Source of the DNA: Leeuwenhoekiella parthenopeia
GTDB taxonomy: Bacteria; Bacteroidota; Bacteroidia; Flavobacteriales; Flavobacteriaceae
Assembly: GCF_020782115.1 (NCBI RefSeq)
Contig: NZ_JAJGMW010000011.1
Coordinates: 1 to 64,000, forward strand
Direction: 5' to 3'
Length of the DNA: 64,000 bases
How positions within the stretch are numbered: position 1 is the stretch's first letter; the number at the start of each line of letters is the position of its first letter. Below the pieces are notes generated by a model that searched no databases, was not told the origin of the DNA, and was given only the letters and a program-made list of their open reading frames with translations. A program made the position numbers and the translations under genes. Below, piece after piece: positions 43,938-52,587 of the stretch.

Positions 43938-46058
43938 ATGGCCCAATCTGTAGATCATACCGAACTGCTCACTTCCCTGAAAACCTATTTCGGGTACGAC
44001 AGTTTTAGAAGCAATCAGCAGGAAATTATAGAAACGGTACTTTCGGGAAATGATGCCATAGTTATTATGCCTACAGGTGGCGGAAAGTCTATTTGCTATC
44101 AGTTACCCGCTATGCATTTTAAAGGACTTACCTTGGTCATCTCGCCTTTGATTGCTTTAATGAAAGATCAGGTTGACGGACTCAATGCAAACGGGATCAA
44201 GGCCGATTTTTACAACAGCAGTCAGCAGGCTCAAGATCAACAGGAAATACTGGCCAAAGCTGCAAATGGCGAATTAAAGCTACTTTATGTTGCGCCTGAG
44301 AGTCTTTCGGGATTATCGCCCCTGCTTACCGAAAACTACATCAGTTGTATCGCGATAGATGAGGCGCATTGTATCTCTTCCTGGGGACACGATTTCAGGC
44401 CTTCGTATCAGCAACTGGGTTTTTTAAAGAAATCCCTGCCCGCTGTTCCGGTTATTGCGCTTACCGCAACCGCTGATAAAGCCACCAGACAGGATATCGC
44501 AGAGCAGCTTAACATCACGCACGCCAGGCAGTTCATTAGCTCTTTTGACCGAAAAAATATCACTCTCGAAGTGCGTGCGGCAGACAAGCGGCTCGATCAG
44601 ATTAAAAAATTTCTGGCCAAACGTCCCGATTCCAGCGGAATCATTTATTGTCTGAGCCGCAAAACCACCGAGACTGTTGCCCAATCCCTGCAAAACAAAG
44701 GTATTAAAGCCGAATCGTATCACGCGGGGCTGAGTTTTGAAGAGCGCACCCGCGTACAGGAAGATTTTATTTACGATAAAACCCAGGTGGTTTGCGCCAC
44801 GGTCGCTTTTGGGATGGGGATCGATAAGTCAAACGTGCGTTGGGTGATTCATTACAATATGCCGAAAAATCTGGAAGGCTATTACCAGGAAATCGGTCGG
44901 GCCGGGCGTGACGGTCTCGATGCGCACGCTTTGCTTTTTCATACCTATGCAGATGTGATTCAATTGAGGCGTTTTACTCAGGGTGCTGCCAATGAGGAGG
45001 TGCAGAATGCCAAATTGGATCGTATGAAGCAGTACACCGAAGCCCTGACCTGCCGGCGTAAAATACTGCTGAGTTATTTTGGAGAGTTTTTAGAAAAAGA
45101 CTGCGGTAACTGTGATGTGTGTAAAAATCCGCCCCAGTTTTTTGACGGAACCATTCTTGCCCAAAAAGCATTATCTACCATTGCCCGGGTGAAAAACAGC
45201 GAACCCATAGGCGTTATTATCGATATTCTGCGCGGTGCAAAAAACGCGATGATCATTGATAAAGGTTTGGAAGAGGTCAAAACCTTTGGGATTGGCAAAG
45301 ACACTTCCTGGAAAGACTGGCAGCATTATGTCCTGCAATTGATTAATCAGGGTTATTGCGAAATTGCTTTTCATCTGAATAATGCCCTGCATTTAACTCC
45401 GTCAAGCAAGGAGGTTTTATTCAATGGAAAAAAAGTTTTGCTTACGCATCCTACCGAAGCGATTCAGCCTGAACCAGCCGTTGCCAAAGAACCTAAAATT
45501 AAGAAGGGCAACGATCTGTTTGAAAAACTCAGACAATTGCGAGCCGAGATTGCTAAGGAAGAAGATATTCCGGCCTATCTGGTTTTCAGCGATGCCACCC
45601 TTAAAGAAATGGAACGGGTACGCCCTATGAGTGAGATGGAACTCCTGGAAATAAGCGGTGTAGGCCAGCGCAAACTTGAGGTTTACGGAGATGCCTTTAT
45701 CGATGCAATACTCGAGTTTCAGGCTGCTAAAATCAAGAAAAAGGGCAGTAAAACAGCTACGCATCAGGTCACCTATCAAATGCTTCAAGACGGACTCAGC
45801 ATTGAGGAAATTTCGCGAAAGCGTGATTTAAAAGATACTACCGTGTATTCGCATTTGGCAAAGCTTGCTCTTGATGGTGAAAAAATAAATCTGTATGATT
45901 ATGTGAGTGAGGACGAAGTATCTCAGGTTAAAATTGCCGCGAAAGAATTAAACAGTCCCGATACCTTAAAGGCTTACTTCGATTTTCTGGAAGAAAAAGT
46001 ACCCTATCACAAAATACGTCTGGCCTTAACCGTAATTGAACTGGAAAACAACAGCTAG
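43938..46058 (+). CDS. recQ: ATP-dependent DNA helicase RecQ
   Basis: 706 aa from ATG 43938; an upstream ATG at 43884 adds 18 atypical residues. Walker A is [14 protein letters not shown], Walker B DEAH in [17 protein letters not shown]. Zinc-binding cysteines are in [11 protein letters not shown] (RQC region), and an HRDC domain lies at about 525-595. A C-terminal helix-turn-helix ([14 protein letters not shown]) follows, as in many Bacteroidota RecQ proteins. It unwinds recombination intermediates. Confidence 0.95.
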   Translation: MAQSVDHTELLTSLKTYFGYDSFRSNQQEIIETVLSGNDAIVIMPTGGGKSICYQLPAMHFKGLTLVISPLIALMKDQVDGLNANGIKADFYNSSQQAQDQQEILAKAANGELKLLYVAPESLSGLSPLLTENYISCIAIDEAHCISSWGHDFRPSYQQLGFLKKSLPAVPVIALTATADKATRQDIAEQLNITHARQFISSFDRKNITLEVRAADKRLDQIKKFLAKRPDSSGIIYCLSRKTTETVAQSLQNKGIKAESYHAGLSFEERTRVQEDFIYDKTQVVCATVAFGMGIDKSNVRWVIHYNMPKNLEGYYQEIGRAGRDGLDAHALLFHTYADVIQLRRFTQGAANEEVQNAKLDRMKQYTEALTCRRKILLSYFGEFLEKDCGNCDVCKNPPQFFDGTILAQKALSTIARVKNSEPIGVIIDILRGAKNAMIIDKGLEEVKTFGIGKDTSWKDWQHYVLQLINQGYCEIAFHLNNALHLTPSSKEVLFNGKKVLLTHPTEAIQPEPAVAKEPKIKKGNDLFEKLRQLRAEIAKEEDIPAYLVFSDATLKEMERVRPMSEMELLEISGVGQRKLEVYGDAFIDAILEFQAAKIKKKGSKTATHQVTYQMLQDGLSIEEISRKRDLKDTTVYSHLAKLALDGEKINLYDYVSEDEVSQVKIAAKELNSPDTLKAYFDFLEEKVPYHKIRLALTVIELENNS

Positions 46059-46095
46059 CGCACCTGCTCAATGGTACAGAAGGAATCATAACCAT

Positions 46096-46740
46096 TTATA
46101 TTGCTGAGAGGCTTAAGCCTACAGCAGAATATACTTTAAAACTGATTTTTTCCCCGGCTTCTAATTGAACTAATGTAGAAACCGAACGTGTGGGTGGGGA
46201 TACATTGATTGTTGACAGTCCTAGAGGAATAGATACATTTATAAAATTCTCTTCAGCAACTTTGGTCTCAACGGTTCCTGCAGCATTGGTTTTATAAATG
46301 GAAAGTCCCAGATCACCGGCACTTAAAGAGCTCGTTTTTATTTGCGCACTAACTCTGTAAATTCCCGCATATTCCGCTGTAAAATATCCCGTGGTAGGAT
46401 CAAACTCATCCTTTAGATCAAAATCTTCCGAATTGAATTTTACAATCACATTAGATAATAAGGCAATACTAAAATTTGAGGTTAGCTTAGCTTTTACTAA
46501 AGACTTATCCCTATTGGCTAATAAAATACGTGAAGGAACGCTCATAACGACACCTCTACCATCAAAAACAGCAATAGAATCCCGTGCTGCAGTGCCGCTG
46601 CCCTCTATATATTGCCGTACACGTAATGCTCCATTAATGTCAACCAAGACATCCGGATGTGGATTTGTAGTCCCAAATCCTACCTGTGAAAAACCGGCAA
46701 AGGATATAGCCGGAACTAAGAGATAAAATACCCAACGCAT
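46096..46740 (-). CDS. Secreted C1q/TNF-like beta-sandwich protein
   Basis: 214 aa from ATG 46740, giving a signal peptide ending AGFSQ. VGFGTTNPHPDVLVDINGALRV is the common N-terminal motif of Bacteroidota exoproteins. Residues about 110-214 resemble a C1q-like domain (FDPTTGYFTAEYAGIYRVSAQI, then VSTLVQLEAGEKISFKVY). C1q domains mediate binding in trimers. It is divergently arranged with the peroxiredoxin-like gene at 46981. Confidence 0.68.
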   Translation of the reverse strand: MRWVFYLLVPAISFAGFSQVGFGTTNPHPDVLVDINGALRVRQYIEGSGTAARDSIAVFDGRGVVMSVPSRILLANRDKSLVKAKLTSNFSIALLSNVIVKFNSEDFDLKDEFDPTTGYFTAEYAGIYRVSAQIKTSSLSAGDLGLSIYKTNAAGTVETKVAEENFINVSIPLGLSTINVSPPTRSVSTLVQLEAGEKISFKVYSAVGLSLSAI

Positions 46741-46842
46741 AAGAAGATTTCGTTTTGAATGGCACTTTGAAAATAAATATTCATCCGCTGAAATAAACAA
46801 AAAAGCGACAAAATACACTGATAGTTAGCCGATTAATCAAAC

Positions 46843-46896
46843 TTTACTTGTAAAATTATTCAGCCTGAGAAGCCTTAAGACTTATATACAAGTAAA
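46843..46896. promoter_or_regulatory. Divergent-promoter inverted repeat
   Basis: TTTACTTGTA (46843-46852) and its exact reverse complement TACAAGTAAA (46887-46896) are 34 bases apart in the 240-base gap between two divergent genes. They could be paired operator half-sites. No regulator gene is adjacent. Confidence 0.4.
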
Positions 46897-46980
46897 ATCT
46901 AGTTGGGAACACCTTAACCTTTTTTACCAGTTTATTGTGTCCCTGTTGCTAGCCTTAAGCTTAACTTGAAAACAAAAATT

Positions 46981-47487
46981 ATGAAACCAAATCAGGAAGT
47001 ACCCCAGTTAGACTTAAACCTTATAAATGGCACCCGCTGGGAGTTGAGTAAACAAAAACCGGAACGTTTTACGTTGGTATTATTTTACAGAGGTTTGCAC
47101 TGCCCTATCTGCAAGAAACAACTCAAAGAATTCACTTCAAAACTCAGCGATTTTGAAGAACGCGGCGTGAATGTAATCGCAGTTAGTATGGATTCAGAAA
47201 AACGCGCAAAGCTTTCGGCTGAAAAATGGGAAACCGGGAATTTACCCATCGCTTATGAGTTGACCGAAGACAAAGCACGCGAATGGGGACTGTATATTTC
47301 ACACGCTATAAAAGAAGGGGAACCCAAAGTTTTTTCAGAACCCGGACTCTTTTTAATAAACCCCGACGGAACACTTTACAGCTCTATAATACAAACCATG
47401 CCTTTTGCCCGGCCTGATCTCGACGGACTCTTAAAGGGAATTGATTTTATCAAAAAAGAGGAGTATCCGGCGCGGGGAGGAAATTAG
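46981..47487 (+). CDS. Peroxiredoxin-like (AhpC/TSA) protein
   Basis: 168 aa from ATG 46981. A thioredoxin-like fold with the CPIC motif in YRGLHCPICKKQL (about 41-52): the first Cys is the peroxidatic position. ERGVNVIAVSMDSEKRA and the final FLINPDGTLY fit the family. It likely reduces peroxides in the cytoplasm. Confidence 0.85.
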   Translation: MKPNQEVPQLDLNLINGTRWELSKQKPERFTLVLFYRGLHCPICKKQLKEFTSKLSDFEERGVNVIAVSMDSEKRAKLSAEKWETGNLPIAYELTEDKAREWGLYISHAIKEGEPKVFSEPGLFLINPDGTLYSSIIQTMPFARPDLDGLLKGIDFIKKEEYPARGGN

Positions 47488-47580
47488 GTTTCCACGTGAT
47501 TAAATAACCATTCTGCCGCATCTTTATTGTTTTGGGAGTCGAAATAATTTAAATTATTATATTGCCAGCAAAACTTTTAA

Positions 47581-48984
47581 ATGATTCGCCATTATTCTTT
47601 TGCCTTAGTATTTCTTCTTTTTTCTAATTTTCTAGTTGCCGGAATCGATCCCTTAAGTATTAAACTTCAGGATAATCAAAAATTGGTTCAGACTTTTTCC
47701 GCAGATTGGAAACAGGAGCAATCTATTCACATTGCAGTTTTAAAAAATAAGGATACTAAAATGTATGAGGTCCTGCCCTTTCTGTTAGATAAGGCTCAGA
47801 ACCTACAGAAATTAGCCGCACTCTCGATTAGTGAAGAACCGAGAATCGAATCGTTACACTTTTCTAATGATCTCGTGACGCTTTTGGTAACTACAAAAGA
47901 TGGTCAGGAAGTGCTTGATTTCGCTTTAGACGGCTCATCAAGCGCTAAACTGGAGCTTAAGGATAAATTTGAGGATTATAAACTGAAACTTCGCAGCGAT
48001 GGTGTTACGCATATGATCAACTATGAAGACAACACGCTTCATATCGCAAGTATTGAAAATTCCAAAAACATTACTACTCAGGATCGCCCCGTAACCGGAA
48101 GAACAGCCGATTTACTGGAAGAATTGTTCAAGGATAATCTACAGGCCATAGAGACTATGGATTTTGTAGATAAAGGCTCGATTTCAAGCGCTAAAGCTTA
48201 TTTATACGACAAGGTAATCTCTTTTACCAAAGATGATCCAAAGGCTTCATCAACGGCGGTTGTTAGTGTGAACCTCGAAGAGACCGGCCCTGTCTCTGAA
48301 GTCAGGGTTTTTAATCAGGATGGTATTCAAAAATTAAAAGATTACAATTCCTTTCTTAACCCAGAACAACTTTTGGCTATTTCGTTAAGTAAAGAGTCTT
48401 TTAAATTAGATGTTTTACCCATTCAAAATGCAGATGAGCAATCTGTAACGTATGATCGAGCGCAATTAGCTAAAGCCGAAATTTCCTCAGATTTAAATGA
48501 ATTTATCTCAAAAGCATCACGATCCCGAAATACGACTACAATAACCACTAATGCTATAAAGGAAGGCGCAGTTTTGGTTACTTTAAGTTATGTAGATAAA
48601 AAGGCATATCAATACAACTGGTGGTTTCACCATTGGATGTTTCAAAATCAAATGATGTGGCAGCAGCAAATGATGCAGCAAAATATGAATCAAATGATGC
48701 AATCTGTACCTACAGGATTTGGCCCGGCTGCTCCCGGGGATGCTCCTTTCTATGATTCTGATGAGGAAATCTCGTTTGTTTTGGATGCATCAGGCGTACT
48801 GAAAAGCGCAACCGGAGTTGAAACTACTTATGCACAGATTGATCAGGAATCCTACACCGAATCCCTGAAAAAAAAACGAAGCTTCAGCGAACTATCAGCT
48901 GCATTCCTTAAAGAAGGATACAGCTATATTTATCTGGATAAAGACAATGATATTCTGGAATTGCGCTTTAGCAATTATAATTAA
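47581..48984 (+). CDS. Secreted protein of unknown family with Met/Gln-rich segment
   Basis: 467 aa with a signal peptide (residues 1-21). The body is alternating hydrophobic/charged, without known domain. Residues about 346-380 are extraordinary: WWFHHWMFQNQMMWQQQ, then MMQQNMNQMMQS, followed by a Gly/Pro-rich linker. The His- and Met-rich patch could bind metal such as copper, but that is a guess. No neighbour hints at function; it runs toward the his operon (convergent, 3 bases from hisIE). Confidence 0.65.
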   Translation: MIRHYSFALVFLLFSNFLVAGIDPLSIKLQDNQKLVQTFSADWKQEQSIHIAVLKNKDTKMYEVLPFLLDKAQNLQKLAALSISEEPRIESLHFSNDLVTLLVTTKDGQEVLDFALDGSSSAKLELKDKFEDYKLKLRSDGVTHMINYEDNTLHIASIENSKNITTQDRPVTGRTADLLEELFKDNLQAIETMDFVDKGSISSAKAYLYDKVISFTKDDPKASSTAVVSVNLEETGPVSEVRVFNQDGIQKLKDYNSFLNPEQLLAISLSKESFKLDVLPIQNADEQSVTYDRAQLAKAEISSDLNEFISKASRSRNTTTITTNAIKEGAVLVTLSYVDKKAYQYNWWFHHWMFQNQMMWQQQMMQQNMNQMMQSVPTGFGPAAPGDAPFYDSDEEISFVLDASGVLKSATGVETTYAQIDQESYTESLKKKRSFSELSAAFLKEGYSYIYLDKDNDILELRFSNYN

Positions 48985-48987
48985 GTC

Positions 48988-49581
48988 TTATTTCTTTCGA
49001 TTTATCAAAACCTGCTCAATATCCTGTAATCCGTAGCCTTTGGCTTTAAGCAAAATCAGATAGTGAAATAAGAGGTCTGCGCTCTCGTTGAGAAATAAAT
49101 CGTCGTTGTCGTCTTTAGCTTCGATAACCACTTCAACCGCTTCCTCCCCCACTTTCTGGGCGATTTTATTTATGCCTTTGCGAAACAGATCGGCAACATA
49201 GCTTTTTTCGTTATCCTGATTGGCTTTACGTTCCGAAATGGTGTGTTCCAATTCGGTTAGGAAACCAAACGACTGCTCGTTATCCTCGCCCCAGCAATTG
49301 TCGGTTCCTTTATGGCAGGTTGGTCCCTGCGGATTTACGCTGATCAATAAGGTGTCGTTATCACAATCATTTTTAATGGAAACCAGGTGTAAAAAGTTAC
49401 CGCTTTCTTCGCCTTTGGTCCACAAACGTTGCTTACTACGGCTGTAAAAAGTTACTTTTTTGGTCTCGTTGGTTTTGAGATAGGCTTCTTCATTCATATA
49501 GCCCAGCATCAAAACATTTTTGGTTTTAGCGTCCTGTATAATTGCCGGCACCAGGCCCTGTTCATTATAGTTGATTGTCAT
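48988..49581 (-). CDS. hisIE: Bifunctional phosphoribosyl-AMP cyclohydrolase / phosphoribosyl-ATP pyrophosphatase
   Basis: 197 aa. The HisI half (1-105) has the metal-site blocks NDCDNDTLL and GPTCHKGTDNCW. The HisE half (about 110-197) has KVGEEAVEVVIEAKDDN. Steps 2 and 3 of histidine synthesis are thus fused. Last gene of the operon, 30 bases after hisF. Confidence 0.95.
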   Translation of the reverse strand: MTINYNEQGLVPAIIQDAKTKNVLMLGYMNEEAYLKTNETKKVTFYSRSKQRLWTKGEESGNFLHLVSIKNDCDNDTLLISVNPQGPTCHKGTDNCWGEDNEQSFGFLTELEHTISERKANQDNEKSYVADLFRKGINKIAQKVGEEAVEVVIEAKDDNDDLFLNESADLLFHYLILLKAKGYGLQDIEQVLINRKK

Positions 49582-49611
49582 GGTATCTTTTTTTACGCGG
49601 TTGCGAAAGTA

Positions 49612-50367
49612 TTAAATCCGGACCGGGATATTTTGTTTTTTCAATTCGTGTTTTAGCTCGGGGATGTCTGTTTCGTGAAAATGAAATACACTGGCAGCCA
49701 GAGCTGCGTCTGATTTTCCGTTTTTAAAGGTATCTGTGAAGTGCTGCATCGTCCCTGCCCCGCCCGAAGCGATAATGGGAATATTCAACATACCGCTCAA
49801 TTTTGCCAGCGCTTCATCAGCAAAGCCGTTTTTAGTGCCGTCATGATCCATCGAGGTAAAGAGGATTTCCCCTGCACCCCGTTGTTCCACTTCCATGGCC
49901 CATTCAAACAGATCGAGTTCGGTAGGTACTTTACCACCCACAAGGTGTACAGTCCATTTACCTTCAATTTGTTTGGCATCAATAGCAACCACAACGCATT
50001 GCGAACCGAATTTAGCCGCAAGATCATTAATCAGTTGGGGATTTTTAACCGCCGACGAATTGATAGAAACTTTATCTGCCCCGTTTTGCAATAGAATATC
50101 TACATCTTCAACAGATGAAATTCCGCCACCCACGGTAAAAGGAATGTTTATTTTTTCGGCTACTCGCAAAACCAGATCAGCCAGGGTTTTTCGGTGCTCT
50201 TCCGTTGCCGAAATATCCAGAAAAACGAGTTCGTCTGCACCCGTTTCGGCATATTTAGCCGCCAGCTCGACCGGATCACCGGCATCGCGCAGATCTACGA
50301 AGTTGACCCCTTTTACGGTTCTTCCGTTTTTAATATCGAGACAGGGAATGATTCGTTTGGTAAGCAT
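49612..50367 (-). CDS. hisF: Imidazole glycerol phosphate synthase, cyclase subunit
   Basis: 251 aa (beta/alpha)8 barrel. Catalytic Asp11 ([12 protein letters not shown]) and the second-half Asp in [12 protein letters not shown] are present, plus the phosphate loop GGGISSVED. It uses ammonia from HisH to make ImGP and AICAR. It is separated from HisH by hisA and two non-his genes. Confidence 0.95.
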   Translation of the reverse strand: MLTKRIIPCLDIKNGRTVKGVNFVDLRDAGDPVELAAKYAETGADELVFLDISATEEHRKTLADLVLRVAEKINIPFTVGGGISSVEDVDILLQNGADKVSINSSAVKNPQLINDLAAKFGSQCVVVAIDAKQIEGKWTVHLVGGKVPTELDLFEWAMEVEQRGAGEILFTSMDHDGTKNGFADEALAKLSGMLNIPIIASGGAGTMQHFTDTFKNGKSDAALAASVFHFHETDIPELKHELKKQNIPVRI

Positions 50368-50383
50368 ATTTTTATTTTTTGTC

Positions 50384-50403
50384 TTTTCCGTGAAGACGGA
50401 AAA
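50384..50403. other. Intergenic hairpin before hisF
   Basis: TTTTCCGT-gaag-ACGGAAAA is a perfect 8-bp stem with a tetraloop, 16 bases upstream of the hisF start in the 95-base gap after the small membrane gene. No strong T-run follows on the minus strand, so an mRNA stability or processing element is more likely than a terminator. Confidence 0.5.
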
Positions 50404-50462
50404 CTTATTATAATTTCTATTGTTATTTCAATTCTATAGCAAACTGAAAACTATTTTTCTAA

Positions 50463-50738
50463 TTAAAATTTTAATAGCCCCATTTCAATAAAAATCAAAT
50501 AGGAGAAAATTAAACATACTATTAATGCAACCCCATTTTTAATCAGCTTATTATCTATTAAGAATAACAGCGATTCAATTATTAAAAGTGGAATACCCAA
50601 TACAATAAGACCAATCATCCCTACAACCCCCCAGCCTTCGTAAGCAGATAGTTCTGACCAATTGCTAACGGTAAATGTTATAATTACCAAATAAAATGTC
50701 AATAAGTAAACTCCTAATATGCTAATTCGATTTTTCAA
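50463..50738 (-). CDS. Small membrane protein inside the his operon (TTG start)
   Basis: 91 aa from TTG 50738, overlapping the hisA stop as TTGA. Three hydrophobic segments: [39 protein letters not shown] and [21 protein letters not shown]. No known family. AT-richer than the his genes around it. It looks like an insertion into the operon that kept transcriptional continuity. Confidence 0.65.
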   Translation of the reverse strand: MKNRISILGVYLLTFYLVIITFTVSNWSELSAYEGWGVVGMIGLIVLGIPLLIIESLLFLIDNKLIKNGVALIVCLIFSYLIFIEMGLLKF

Positions 50739-51487
50739 TGACCAAGTATAAAACCTTCCAGTTGTTTCATGGAAATGCGTCCTTCGTAAATCGCTTTCCC
50801 AATAATGGTTCCTTCGCAGCCCAGTTCAGCCAGCTTTGGTAATTCGTCAAAATGGGAGATTCCGCCGGAAGCTATTAGTTTAATGTTCTCGACTGCCCCT
50901 TCGACAAGCTCAGGGTGACATTCTTCCAGAATTTTTCGGTACAAATCAAAAGAAGGACCTTCTAACATCCCGTCTTTACTGATGTCTGTACAAATTACAT
51001 ACGACACGCCTTCCTGCTGATAGCTCTTGATAAACGGAATCAATTCTTCTTTAGATTCTTCCAGCCATCCACTAACGGCTACTTTTTCATCTTTCGCATC
51101 TGCTCCCAAAATAATCTTGTCGGGACCAAATTTAGACAACCAGCTCTTAAAGGTTTCCGGATCCTTGACGGCAATACTTCCACCGGTGATTTGACTGGCA
51201 CCACTTTCAAAAGCGATACGCAAATCCTCGTCGGTTTTGAGTCCGCCCCCAAAATCAATTTTAAGGCTGGTTTGCGAAGCGATTTGCTCCAAGACCTTGT
51301 GGTTTACAATATGCTTGCTCTTAGCACCATCCAGATCAACCAGATGCAGATATTGAATCCCGTGGGCTTCAAATTCCTTTGCAACCTCCAGCGGGTGCTC
51401 GTTGTATATTTTTTTGGTATCGTAATCACCTTTTGAAAGGCGTACACACTTACCGTCTATGATGTCTATGGCGGGGATTATTCGCAT
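50735..51487 (-). CDS. hisA: ProFAR isomerase with repeat-encoded insertion
   Basis: 250 aa, slightly longer than usual. Catalytic Asp8 ([12 protein letters not shown]) and Asp169 region ([13 protein letters not shown]) are intact. Residues 190-197 read CHPELVEG, the translation of a dispersed palindromic repeat (50897-50920), placed in the surface segment before IKLIASGGI. The frame is preserved, so the enzyme is probably active. It catalyses the Amadori rearrangement of ProFAR. Confidence 0.95.
   Translation of the reverse strand: MRIIPAIDIIDGKCVRLSKGDYDTKKIYNEHPLEVAKEFEAHGIQYLHLVDLDGAKSKHIVNHKVLEQIASQTSLKIDFGGGLKTDEDLRIAFESGASQITGGSIAVKDPETFKSWLSKFGPDKIILGADAKDEKVAVSGWLEESKEELIPFIKSYQQEGVSYVICTDISKDGMLEGPSFDLYRKILEECHPELVEGAVENIKLIASGGISHFDELPKLAELGCEGTIIGKAIYEGRISMKQLEGFILGH
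50897..50920. repeat. Dispersed palindromic repeat inside hisA
   Basis: CCCTTCGACAAGCTCAGGGTGACA. Same family as 19751-19774. In this orientation it encodes CHPELVEG on the minus strand. Confidence 0.8.
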
Positions 51488-51519
51488 TTTTAAAAATTAG
51501 AAATTAGAAAGTCGAAAAA

Positions 51520-51885
51520 TCAATCTTCCTTATTTTTATTTATTCTTTTTTTCATTGTGTTGATAGATGCAACAGTTATTGCCAATATCTCTGAACTTTC
51601 TTTTAATAGCCTTTCAGCTTCCAAATTACCACTCTCAGAAATTGCAATAAGTATTTCAAGCCAAAAACAAGATTCATCTGCTTCCTCTTCAACAATTTTC
51701 AATTTATTTATAAAGTCAGCATCTGACTTAGGTCTTTGTGATGCGCTCCAATTTGCACCAACAGAACTCGAACTTTTCAGTAATTGAGAAACGAGATTGT
51801 TATACTCTCTAGATTTAGGAAGTGTTGAACAAAGATTCCAGCAATCTATCGTAAATCGTTTCGTTCTTGACTTTAAATCTTCCAT
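51520..51885 (-). CDS. S23/IVP four-helix-bundle protein inside the his operon
   Basis: 121 aa. All-helical, with KSRTKRFTIDCWNLCSTLP at the start, LLKSSSSVGANWSASQRPKSDADFINKL in the middle and EADESCFWLEILIA: the signature of the four-helix bundle proteins first found encoded in 23S rRNA intervening sequences. Function unknown; related proteins form pentamers. It sits between hisH and hisA with gaps of 28 and 32 bases, one of which carries a heptad-like tract (51493-51520). Confidence 0.9.
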   Translation of the reverse strand: MEDLKSRTKRFTIDCWNLCSTLPKSREYNNLVSQLLKSSSSVGANWSASQRPKSDADFINKLKIVEEEADESCFWLEILIAISESGNLEAERLLKESSEILAITVASINTMKKRINKNKED

Positions 51886-51913
51886 TTCTACTTTTTAATT
51901 TAGTTTTTCTATT

Positions 51914-52549
51914 TTACAAGCTCACAAAATTTTTCAAAATTTCCTGTCCAACTTTACCACTTTTCTCCGGATGAAACTGCACACCGTAAAAATTGTCTTT
52001 TTGCAAAGCCGAAGCATAATCAACTTCATAATGGGTGGTGGCGATCATTTCAGTGCATTGGGGAGCATAAAAACTGTGCACCAGATACATATGGGAGTTC
52101 TCGGGTATTCCTTTGAATAGAGGTCCTTCCAGGTTTGAAATTTCATTCCAGCCGATTTGCGGAACTTTTACGGCATTTGAAAACTTGATCACATCGGTAT
52201 CAAAAATCCCGAGTCCGGTGGTATCTCCTTCTGTTGAGTGTTTGCACATCAATTGCATCCCCAGGCAAATGCCCAATACGGGTTGTTTTAGAGTAGGAAT
52301 TACCTGGTCTAAGCCGGTAGCTCGTAGCTTGGCCATCGCACTACTGGCCTCGCCCACTCCGGGAAAAATCACCTTATCTGCGGCTTTAATTTCTTCAGCA
52401 TCGTCAGACAGGACCGCATCAATCCCCAAACGCTTGAAGGCAAACTTGATACTTTGTATGTTTCCGGCACCGTAGTTTATGATTACGAGTCCCCCTCCGG
52501 CTCCCCCAAAGGGGGAGTGTTTTTGTTCCTTTATAGTATTGTTGTTCAT
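51914..52549 (-). CDS. hisH: Imidazole glycerol phosphate synthase, glutaminase subunit, with repeat-encoded N-terminus
   Basis: 211 aa. The glutaminase triad is in LGICLGMQLMC (Cys) and YGVQFHPEKSG (His, Glu). The canonical start LVIINYGAGN is preceded by 20 extra residues, of which HSPFGGAGGG (11-20) is encoded by a palindromic repeat at 52490-52518. No better start exists nearer the fold, so the extension should be translated. It supplies ammonia to HisF. Confidence 0.93.
   Translation of the reverse strand: MNNNTIKEQKHSPFGGAGGGLVIINYGAGNIQSIKFAFKRLGIDAVLSDDAEEIKAADKVIFPGVGEASSAMAKLRATGLDQVIPTLKQPVLGICLGMQLMCKHSTEGDTTGLGIFDTDVIKFSNAVKVPQIGWNEISNLEGPLFKGIPENSHMYLVHSFYAPQCTEMIATTHYEVDYASALQKDNFYGVQFHPEKSGKVGQEILKNFVSL
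52490..52518. repeat. Palindromic CCCCCT/AGGGGG repeat at the hisH start
   Basis: Arms TCCCCCTCCGG and CCCCCAAAGGGGGA; encodes SPFGGAGGG of HisH on the minus strand. Same family as 52564-52587, 53719-53741 and 53839-53860. Confidence 0.75.
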
Positions 52550-52563
52550 TTCTATTGATTTAA

Positions 52564-52587
52564 TTCCCCCTTCGGGGGTTAGGGGGA
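52564..52587. repeat. Palindromic repeat between hisB and hisH
   Basis: CCCCCTTCGGGGGTTAGGGGGA fills the gap up to the hisB stop. Strong hairpin potential (CCCCC-TTC-GGGGG). Confidence 0.8.

Noticed and set aside
45417-45788. Minus-strand ORF of 123 codons over recQ
   Set aside because: Antisense shadow of the HRDC region of RecQ.
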